Assembly: GCA_003250865.1 (NCBI GenBank) | Contig: QKJH01000080.1 | Coordinates: 1 to 21,521, forward strand | DNA from: Alphaproteobacteria bacterium | Lineage (GTDB): Bacteria; Pseudomonadota; Alphaproteobacteria; Micavibrionales; SZUA-601 | Length of the DNA: 21,521 bases | Reading direction: 5' to 3' | In this document: positions 1 to 9,600 of the stretch, piece by piece | Layout of the letters: each line of letters starts with the position of its first letter | Position numbering within the stretch: position 1 is the stretch's first letter | Notes under the pieces: generated by a model | Seen by the model: the letters and a program-made list of their open reading frames with translations, nothing else | What the model was told of the DNA's origin: nothing | The model's database searches: none | Program-made: the position numbers and the translations under genes

Positions 1-135
1 CGTATCAGATGGTATTAGCCAAATGCCACCTTTTTTAATAGCGTTTTTTATCTTGCCGGATGTGCAATAATAAGTTACCATTCTATCAGAAACTCCCCAT
101 TTTGTTGCCGCTTCTTTCATTGTTAAATACTCCAA
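1..135 (-). CDS. Excisionase-like / MerR-type helix-turn-helix protein (C-terminus cut by window edge)
   Basis: The first 45 codons are present and the gene continues past the left edge. The product begins MEYLTMKEAATKWGVSDRMV and continues with a stretch ending GGIWLIPSDT. This matches the small HTH_17/excisionase-type DNA-binding domain: a helix (KEAATKWG), a turn and recognition helix (SDRMVTYYCTSGKI), and a wing-like strand with the typical 'IPSD' ending. I chose the TTG at 133-135 because it gives the usual MEYL start and has a GGTGAG Shine-Dalgarno match about 5 bases upstream; the ATG at 118-120 is the alternative. The gene has its own promoter, downstream of the terminator that closes the preceding operon. 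Such proteins act as recombination directionality factors or local regulators in clostridial mobile elements; which role applies here is inference. Confidence 0.75.
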   Translation of the reverse strand, partial: MEYLTMKEAATKWGVSDRMVTYYCTSGKIKNAIKKGGIWLIPSDT

Positions 136-166
136 AAAGCTCACCGCCTACAAATGAAATAAATTT

Positions 167-195
167 ATTATACTTCATAATTTTGAAATTTTCAA
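167..195 (-). promoter_or_regulatory. Sigma-A-type promoter for the excisionase-like HTH gene
   Basis: On the minus strand TTGAAA (190-195) is followed after exactly 17 bases by a perfect TATAAT (167-172). Transcription would start near position 160, leaving about 25 bases of leader before the TTG start codon at 135. It is the best-formed promoter in the window and lies just downstream of the operon terminator, so the HTH gene is probably transcribed independently. Confidence 0.7.
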
Positions 196-205
196 GCATT
201 TGAAA
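183..205. promoter_or_regulatory. Alternating TTGAAA/TTTCAA half-sites over the -35 box (possible operator)
   Basis: On the plus strand three hexamers alternate in orientation: ttgaaa at 183-188, tttcaa at 190-195 and ttgaaa at 200-205. They form two overlapping palindromes, one with a 1-base centre and one with a 4-base centre. The middle hexamer is the -35 element of the minus-strand promoter. A protein bound here would block the promoter, so an autoregulatory operator is plausible. AT-richness makes chance palindromes more likely, so confidence is modest. Confidence 0.4.
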
Positions 206-219
206 TATATCTTTATGTA

Positions 220-253
220 AAAAGCGGCGTTGGTTTTTTTCAACGCCGCTTTT
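220..253 (-). terminator. Intrinsic terminator at the end of the long minus-strand operon (probably bidirectional)
   Basis: A perfect 13-bp stem pairs 220-232 with 241-253 around an 8-base loop. The stem is GC-rich in its core (GCGGCGTTG) and has A/T runs on both ends, so it can terminate either strand. It lies 19 bases beyond the stop of the last operon gene and upstream of the HTH-gene promoter. Confidence 0.85.
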
Positions 254-271
254 ACGATAACTATTATTCAA

Positions 272-604
272 TTAAATCGCGCCAATCATTTTCAGATAAG
301 CAAAATTGTCCGTGTGTCCACGGAAATAAATCTGCCGCCGCTCCGATTCTTCTATCTGCCTTGTCAGACTGATATACCGTACCAGCGCCGCGTGTTCTTC
401 TGAGGATAGGCTGATTTTACCATCACCCTCCAGTACGCGCTCGATGACGGGGTTCGCCTGTTGCAGTTGGTCGATTTCCCGCCGCAGAGCGGCGTATTCG
501 CTGTCGGTCTTAAACAGGCCAGTGGAAATATCACAGTCGATTTCAGAAAAAGCGTCCTCAATCCGCTGTGCCAGATTATAATAATATTCCTGATTTTCGC
601 TCAC
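272..604 (-). CDS. Small conserved accessory protein of clostridial mobile elements (possibly DUF6664-like)
   Basis: A 110-residue, mostly helical, charged protein starting MSENQEYYYNLAQRIEDAF and ending FRGHTDNFAYLKMIGAI. It has no signal peptide or membrane segment, so it is presumably cytoplasmic. The GTG start at 602-604 is preceded by AAGGAG about 10 bases upstream. It follows the giant helicase/methylase gene by 67 bases and is followed directly by a terminator, so it is the last gene of the operon. I recall similar small proteins next to helicase/methylase genes in clostridial conjugative elements and tentatively connect it with DUF6664; that label comes from memory. No catalytic motif is visible and I assign no function. 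Confidence 0.7.
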   Translation of the reverse strand: MSENQEYYYNLAQRIEDAFSEIDCDISTGLFKTDSEYAALRREIDQLQQANPVIERVLEGDGKISLSSEEHAALVRYISLTRQIEESERRQIYFRGHTDNFAYLKMIGAI

Positions 605-671
605 GAAAAATCATCTCCTTGCCTTTTTACTCTACTATACCCGTTCTTAGAATCAACCGCAAATGTGCGAA

Positions 672-3600
672 TCAGCGTTCCAAGCCTGCCACTTTTTGCG
701 GCGGCTCGTTATTTCTTTCCTCCGGCTCGACATCGACAAGGGAGCGGTCTTTTTCATCCATGTTGAGCAAAATATTGAGTTCCTTGAGCCTTGCCGTCTT
801 TTGGGTCAGCTCGGTTTCTTTTGAAAACGGCGCTTCCATTTCAACACGGGCATTTTCAAGCTGCGTTTTCGTGTTTTCCAGTTCCTCACGAACCGTCGCC
901 AACTTTGAAGAAAGCCCCTCCAGCGCGTTATCCAAACGGGTGATGTTGCCGTGAACATCAGCGCCTAACACAACAGTATGGGAAAGTGTTCCTTTCATTG
1001 TCAGGCGGTATTCATTATTTGGGCTGTCATAGGCAAGCACCATAGAAAAGCCCCGGTACTGTCCTAACAAAACAGCATCGGAGCCTGTCATTTTCGCGCA
1101 GGCGTCAATGATTGCCTTTCCTGCGTTCTCTTTTTCGATGTGCGTTATGCCCTCTATTTCCATTGCAGGGAATGTGTCGGGGATTTTCGGATTTGCCGCC
1201 ACAAGCCGAACATCCTGCTCATAGCCATCAATACGCTCGGTCAACCGCTTAATGGTTTCGGGATATTTTCGGATGACCATTTCTTCTAAACCATACTTTT
1301 GGTTGAGGTGATTGGCTTTTAGCATATTCAGTTTTCCGACTTCCATATCAAGGTTACATTTTTCAATGATAAGCGGGTTGCCCGTGGCAAGCGCCTTGAT
1401 TTCACTATAACTGAGGGCGGTTTCGTCCACATCCTCAGCGGCACGGAGCGGCGTTTTTGATGTCATAATCTGTGATATGAATTTTTGCTTATTTTCCACT
1501 AACTGATAGAGATAACTATCGAAAGTTCCCTCAGTGACATAACGGAAAATCTCAACTTCGGGGTTTTTGTTGCCTTGCCGGACAATACGCCCCAACCGCT
1601 GCGCCAAATCGCTTGGACGCCACGGGCAATCCAAATCATGCAAGGCAATTAAGCGGTCTTGCACGTTGGTTCCCGCGCCCATCTTCTGAGTGCTGCCCAT
1701 TAAAACACGAATCTGCCCGGAACGGACTTTTGCAAACAACTCTTTTTTCTTCACCTCGGTATTGGCTTCGTGGATAAAAGCGATTTCTTCCTCCGGCACA
1801 CCTTTGGCAATGAGCTTTTGTTTCAAATCATCATACACATTGAATGAACCGTCGCCTTTCGGGGTGGAGAGGTCGCAGAAAACAAGCTGCACTGACCGCT
1901 GTTCCTGTGTCCGCTCCCAAATCTTATAGACATTCCGGGCGCAAACGGAGACCTTGCCGTTTTCATCGTCCGGGGCAAGCGGATTGATAAGCCGCATATC
2001 CAAAGCCAGTTTTCTGCCGTCATTCGTGATTTTTAGCATATTATCAATGTGCGGCTCAACTTCTCTGTTGCGGATTTTTTCGGCTCGTTCGGCAAGTCCG
2101 GCAACCATTTCTTGTTGAAGCTCGGACGGTTTTATGACTTCGGTGTGGAAATTGGCTTTCGGCACGGGCAGATTGAGCATATCCGCTGTTTGAATATCCG
2201 CTACTTCCTTAAAGGCCGCCATGAGTTCGGGCAGATTGTAAAACTTGGCGAATCGTGTTTTGGCGCGGTAGCCTGTGCCTTCCGGGGATAACTCAATCGC
2301 GGTGATGGTTTCACCGAAATTCGCCGCCCATTCATCAAAGTGCGTCATCCCGGTTTCCTGCAAGACGGCGTACTGTAAATACCGCTGAATCGTGTATAAC
2401 TCAACCATACTGTTACTGATCGGCGTTCCTGTGGCAAAAACCATTCCTTTTCCACCTGTAAGTTCATCAAGATACTGACATTTCATAAAAAGGTCGGAGG
2501 ATTTTTGAGCTTCGGTCTGAGCGATACCGCCGACATTCCTCATTTTGGTGTAGAGAAAAAGGTTCTTAAAATAATGGCTCTCATCAATAAACACCCGATT
2601 GACGCCGAGTTCCTCAAAGGTTACGACATTATCCTTTCTCGATTGGTCGTTCAGCTTCTCCAGCCTGTTTTCAAGCGCCCGTTTGGATTTTTCCATTTGC
2701 TTGACGGTATATCGCTCACAGTTAGCGGACTTGGCTTCCCGTATCCCATAAACAAGCTCATCAATCTGCCGCTTGAGAATAGCCTCCTGCCGTTCCTTTG
2801 ACATGGGGATTTTCTCAAATTGACTATGCCCGATGATAACGGCATCGTACTCACCTGTGGAGATACGGGCGCAGAACTTCTTGCGGTTCTTGGTTTCAAA
2901 GTCTTTTTTAGTAGCCACAAGGATATTTGCGGAAGGATATAGCTGGAGCCATTCTGCCGCCCATTGCTCAGTAATATGGTTCGGCACAACAATCATTGAT
3001 TTACTGCATAATCCTAACCGCTTGGATTCCATTGCCGCTGCAACCATTTCATAGGTTTTTCCGGCTCCGACTTCGTGTGCAAGCAGGGTATTACCGCCGT
3101 ACATTACATGGGCAATAGCATTGATTTGGTGCTTGCGTAATGTGATTTCGGGATTCATGCCGCTGAAATTGATATGCTGTCCGTCATACTCACGGGGGCG
3201 AATGGAGTTAAAGGTATCGTTGTAAATACGGCATAGCATTTCCCGGCGGTCAATGTCTTTCCATAACCATTCGGAAAACTTGGACTTTATTAGTTCCTGC
3301 CTGTCTTGGGCAATCGCCGTTTCCTTTTTATTAAGCACACGTTTTTCGTTACCGTCCTCAATGACAACATCGAAAACCCGCACATCTTTCAGGTTCAGCG
3401 TTTGTTCAAAAATGTGGTATGCGCTGATACGCTTTGTTCCGTAGGTGGTCAATGCCTTAATATTGCCGTAATCGGAGTTTTTTTCGCTGATATTCCATTC
3501 GCCTGTGCATTTGGAGTAGATGATATTCATGCGGCGTCGGGCATTACTGCCTGTGTCAAGAAGCTCAAACATGAATTTTCGATATATCTCCGGGGGTATC

Positions 3601-6600
3601 CATGTTGCGCCGATACGGACACCGATTTCTCCGGCCGTCAAATCCTCCGGCTGAACGGCTTCAAGCGCCTGCACATTGACATCAAGGGAACCATCACCGA
3701 CTGCGGCCTGCGCCGCTCTTGCCATCTCCAGCTTTTTACGGACATTACCCGAAAGGTATTCATCTGCCGTAACATAGGTTTTATCCTGTGACTGTGCGCT
3801 GCCTGACATATCGCCATTGTTGCCAATGGCGCGAAAAATAACACCTTTGAGTTCGTTTTTAAGCGTTTCATCATCTTTTCCCGATAGCTGTGCCATAAAG
3901 GGCAAATCCACCCGTGCTTTTTCGGAAATGCTGACCGCAAGGGCTTCACTGGCAGTATCAACGCTGGTAACGGCGACATGGGGCTTGATTGTCCGCTTGG
4001 TAAACATATCGGCCTTGCGTTCAAAATTGCCCTCGTCGTCTAAAACCTCTAACGAACAGAGCAGGCAATAGCTTGAATCCTCGCCAAAAGCAAGGCTGTT
4101 GCCACGGCTGCAAAGCAACCCGTATTTCTTGGTGTAGCTGTCATAAAGGCGGTTCAGCTTCGCTTGTTCCGACCGTATCAATTCATCGGGATAATCTTCC
4201 GTTTGATAGTAAATAAGCTCCCGAACGCAGTCACGCATGGCAATCATGCCATGGATTCGGCTTTCAGCGGTAACGGACATTTCCACCGGGTGCATACGGG
4301 AGTTTTCGCGGAAATACACCTTGCCGTCCACGATGGTATAACTGAAATTCCGTACTTCGGGATTGGCGGGAATGGAGTTATCTTCTTCCTCCAGATCGTC
4401 CAGCTCATAGGCGAAAATCTCGGCGTGAAGATTCGGGATAACCTCTTTTAACTGCTCGGAAAGGTCTGCGTTTTCACAGGGTCTGCAAGAGCTGTCCATG
4501 CCAAACTGAGTGCTTTCCATGACCATATCGCCCAATATCATATCCGGGTGCTGAACAAAATAACTGTTCATACGGATACCGTTTTCGTCGGTGTCAAGGT
4601 GTACCCAATCGGGTTCAATATCCACTATACGGTCACGCTTTTGTAGGAAAATAATATCGCTCGTAACCTCGGTTCCGGCATTTCGCTTAAAAGCATCGTT
4701 CGGTAAACGGATAGCGCCGATCAGGTCGGCTCTCTGTGCAAGATACTTACGGACAGCGGAGTTTTCTTTATCCATCGTTCCCTTTGAGGTGATGAACGCC
4801 ACAATTCCGCCCGGACGCACCTTGTCTAAGGTCTTGCCGAAAAAATAATCATGGATAAGCCATTTGTTTTTGTCATAACGGCGGTCAATAACCTTGAAAT
4901 CTCCAAAAGGCACATTGCCCACGGAAACATCAAAGAAGCTATCGGGCATATCTACCTTTTCAAATCCATTTACGGCAATATTACTGTTTTGATAGAGCTG
5001 CCGCGCGATTCTGCCGGATATGCTGTCAATTTCCACGCCGTATGCCTTGCTGTCCGCCATGCTGTCGGGCAGCATACCGATAAAATTACCGACACCGCAG
5101 GACGGCTCAAGAATGTTCCCGGTCTGAAATCCAATTTGTGAAAAAGCCTGATACATGGCTTCGATGATAACCGGGGAGGTATAAAAGGCAGTCAGGGTGC
5201 TGGCTCTGGCAGCGGTGTATTCGTCCTCGTCAAGCAGGTTTTTCAGTTCACCGTTTTTCGCATGGGTTTCTTCAAAGCAATCTGAAAGACCGCCCCATCC
5301 GACATATCGGGATAGAGTTTCCTGTTCTTCCGGGGTAGCAAGGCGTTCTTCGTCCTCGATTTGCTTTAATAAACGAATTGCCGCGACATTGGCAGCATAT
5401 TTTTCACTTGCCGTGCCATTACCAAGCTGCGGATCGGTAATGCGGAAATTATGCCGCTGTTCTTTGGGAATTTCGGGGTGAAGCACGGTGAAATAAATGC
5501 GTTCCTGTTTCTTTCGGGGCGGTGCAAGGGTTTCTTTTTCGGCTGGTTTTTTATCAGGAATGAGGTCTATGCGAACATGAGTAACCTCGCCGCTTTCTAT
5601 CTGTTCCCAAACGGGTTCGTCCGGCTCCGCTTCATCAGAGAGGTAACTATCTTCTATAAAATCGGCAATATCCCCGGCGTTTACTCTGCCGCCGCGCATA
5701 CGGTATTCCTCGATACCATTTTCAATGAGTTCGTCTGAAACCGCCCATTTAGATTCAGCCAGCTTGTCGCTGACCGCTTGCTGAAGGTTTTGCTGTTCCT
5801 GATACTCCGCAAGGGCTTCCCTGACAAAATCAATGGTTTCACTGCGGAATATGGGGAAACCCGTACCATTCTGAAAAGTAATATCACGCAGAGAAACCTT
5901 GTCAAAATCCTCATCAACACTGTCGATCTGAAAATGTCTGCCGTCTATTGTCAGCGTTTGACCGATAAGGCTTTGGACGGTTTCATCCGTTGTGTGTTCA
6001 GGTTCGACGGGTAAAGGTTCATCAGATAGTGCTTGCAATTCCTCAATGAATAGCTCTAAGTCAACCGCAATTTCATCATCAGGATCAACCTCATCCAAAT
6101 ACTGCTGCAAGATGTCAATAATGCCGGAACGCTGTGCATCGTTTTGGAGTTGTATTTCAAGTTCGGAAATGGCATCCTCGTCGGTTTCACCTAAATTTAA
6201 TTGATCCTTGTAATCATACGGATCAAACTCCTGATAGAAACGGACAAGCCGTACTGCAAGGTCATGGAATTGGTCTGTTTCTTTTTCGGCTGGTTGTTCC
6301 GCCGTAACAACCGGGAGTTCTCGCGGCTCTTTACGCTCGCCGAACAAAGAAAAAGTGCCGTTACGATAGGCACAAAGGTCGTCAAATCCCTCCTTGCGGT
6401 GAGAATAGTAATAGTCATCCTGCGTGGTGCTTTCCCATACAGGGAGCATCATCTGATAGATTTTTTCTGTTTCTGCCGGGTCGTCCATTAGTCCGGTTAC
6501 ATATTTATACCCATCAGAATAATCAAAGCTACGGGGAAAGGGGCAGGGCGTATCTTCGGAAATGCCGGAGAAAAAGTGATATACCGAACGGGCGACCTGT

Positions 6601-9600
6601 TCCTTTTCATAGGTCGGGATGTATGCCAGTTCCTCAGCGTTCATATATCGGTTTTGCTTAATCAGCTCGCCAATACGCTTTTCAACTTTATTCCACGGTA
6701 GCAGCACCTTGTCATACGGCTCAAAGTGATTATTTTCCCGGCTGTATGATATGCCCTTGCCATCGTGATTTTCGTTAAATCCCAACCGCCCGGAGCCGCC
6801 CCAACCATATTCATTTTTGAGAAATTTAATGCGCTCATTTTTATCGCGGTTTCGCAAATAGTAGGAATAGATACGGAGCTTTCCGTGATGAACATTACCG
6901 CCACGGGTCAGCAATTTATCAATTTCATCATAGGTAATAAACTGCTTCGCCGGAGAATGGTCGCCTTGCGCTGTAAACTCAATTTGTTCACGCTGTAAGC
7001 CTTGTAATCGGCTTAACAGCTTAACGGGGCGGTGAAAGTGAAAACGGAGCAATTCACGGTTTTGCCTATATGCTTCGACAAAGGTTGTCATTTCTTCTAT
7101 AAGCGTAGCGACATTATCTCTGCTCTTTAAAAATTCAATGGTGTTCTCAAACTTTTCAGGGAATCCGGGATAACGGTTGTAAATGTCTTGAATCGAACGC
7201 AACAAGTCTGAATTTCTTGTTTCGTCTGCAAAATCCTGAATAATAAAGCATACCGTTTCGGCTGTTTCTTTATATTCATTGGCAGCAGCTTTATCAAGGA
7301 CAGACTGCGGCACATACCGCCCCATATCAAGGAGTTCACGAATACGCCTTGCGGCATCCTCCCATGTTAAAACTGTGGCACGGCTGCCTCCTGCGATTCT
7401 GCCCTCAGAGATACGAATACCGTTTTCGTCAAACCAAAGGGAAATGGGGCGATTGTCAAAATAAAAGCCCTTGCCGTCTGTTCGGTATTCCTCCTGTAAA
7501 AAGGCGGCATTTTGCTCCAGTGGATAATCTTTTGCAAGATAGGCGCAGATACGCTCCAGACAATTTGGCTCATTTCCACCAAGACACAAGGCTTCGTCAA
7601 TGACCTGCTGTGAGATTTCAAAGCCTTTGAACAAAGTGAACTGCGGTTGTTCGTTTCCTGTGTTGTAGTCGGCAAAATCGAAAAGGGACATCTGCTGACT
7701 TTCCACCGATTTTAGGGGTTTGATATTCGTGTTGACATAGTATTGCTTTTGGTCGATAAGCTCGGCGGTGAATCCGGCAATCAATCCCCATGAAAAAACG
7801 GACTCCGCTGTTCGGGAAAGGTATGCACCCTCCCACATCAGAAGCCCGTTGCCCTGCGGCTTAAAGCCTACACGCTTGCCGTCTACAATAATTTCATTGT
7901 ATCGGTCTTGATATGCCGATTTCAAATATTCGCCGCGTTCGCTTTCTTCCGCATGAACCGAGAAATACAATTCAATTTGCTTTTTGTTGTATTTCAAATC
8001 ATCATTCGGATTGGCGATAATACCCATAATAAGGGCTTCATCTAAAAAAGCGGGCAGCTCTGCGCTGTCCGCTTTTTCGTCACGCTTGCTTTGAAATTCC
8101 TCTGACTGCATAAGAATATCGTATAACTGATTTGCAAGCGGAGGTTTTCTTTCCTTATAAAAATAGCTTTTGACTTCTTTAAGCAACAAATCCTTGCTTT
8201 GAACAGTTGATGAGTCGATAATTTCAAAGGTGATTTTATTATAGAGTTCTTCAAGAAAATCCTTGATTTCAAGCAAAGTATTTTCAGAATCACTGTTCAG
8301 GGCGGCATTGATTACTTTTTCTTCGCGGACAATTCCGTCCCTTAAAAGTTCGTTCCACTTGTGATGATGTTGTGCCAATTCAGCCATAGAAAAAGCGGAC
8401 AGCTCTGCGCCATCCGCTTTTTCGTTTGTCTTTAGCTGTAAATCAGGTCGTTCAGTATCATTTCTTCCGCTGAGTGCCGGATGTTGTTCATCAGCCCCAC
8501 CCATTTCATCTGGTCGGTGGCTTTCATCTGTTCCGTCACGCCCTCGGCTTTCGCCATCTGTGAGGTCAACAGCTCCATTCTGTTCAAAGCTGTCTGTTCG
8601 ATTTCCATAAGGTGTTGGTTGAGCGTCCCGCCCGTCAGCAGATTCACGAACAATATTCTGCGGTGCTGTTTCAGATATTTCTTTCGGAGTAATGCGTACT
8701 TGCCAAGGACTACTTGACCTTCCTCCGGCACGGTCAGATTGGGTACTCTGTAATCGCCCTCCATCCGATATGTCAACGTTTCCATCTTCAAAACTCCTTT
8801 CGCTGTTTTTGATTATATTATCGCCGGATTGCGGTGTCTTTGCAAATGTGCGATTTTGATTTTTTTCCTGCTTTTGCAGGCTGATAACCGTTGCCGATAT
8901 TTCCCGCAAACAGCTTTCCGCAATATCGCTTGTCGCCATGCCAAGAGCATTGATAGTCTGCCGGGTGTTAAAGTCTATAACGTCTTGAAAATCCCAAACA
9001 TCAAGGTATCTGTCATCGTTAATACCGCACCGGGTTAGCAGCATATATGCCACGCTATTTTGAAGCGTGGTACGGTAAGCGACTTCCACGTTGAAATCGT
9101 CCAGTTCTTCTAAAAAACTGTCCTCGCGGCATTGCATAAGCTCATGGAGGTAATCAATTATATTATCATCAACGGCATTCTTCGCCGCCGAAATCAAAGC
9201 GTAGGCCAGTGTGGATTTGTCCTCAAGCTCTCCGAAAGAGTTTTCAAGGCTCTCAATAACCTCGGTTTCGTATCGCTGCTCCATCTGCCAAATTGGGACA
9301 GGGCGAGTAAATGGGCTTCCATGAGTGTCGGAAATATCAAAGTAATGTTTGAGCCGATAATTGCCGTTATGCTCATCATCAAAGACGGCGATCCCCGTTG
9401 CGCCCCTGTTTACCCAACGCCCAAACTGCTTATTCCACTTTTCAATCTCAAGCACTGCTGTGGCGTCGGGACGTTGGGCGTAAATTAAGATTTGCTCGTC
9501 AAAGCGGCATTTATAGTTACGGCAAGCGGAGCGCATAAACGCCATCCATTCTGCCGGTTTATTCGTTACCCGTCCGAGGACGGATTCATACATTCTACAA

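Noticed and set aside
86..271. 61-codon open frame on the minus strand across the terminator and promoter region
   Set aside because: It runs through a perfect terminator hairpin and the HTH-gene promoter, overlaps the real HTH gene in another frame, and has no recognisable protein character.
461..954. Overlapping plus-strand open frames at the 3' end of the giant gene
   Set aside because: They are antisense to two real genes, with Ser/Phe/Arg-rich composition typical of reverse-complement shadow translation.
3306..3791. 161-codon plus-strand open frame opposite the giant gene
   Set aside because: It is antisense to a well-supported coding region with conserved motifs on both sides, has no family resemblance and no good ribosome site; it is a shadow frame.
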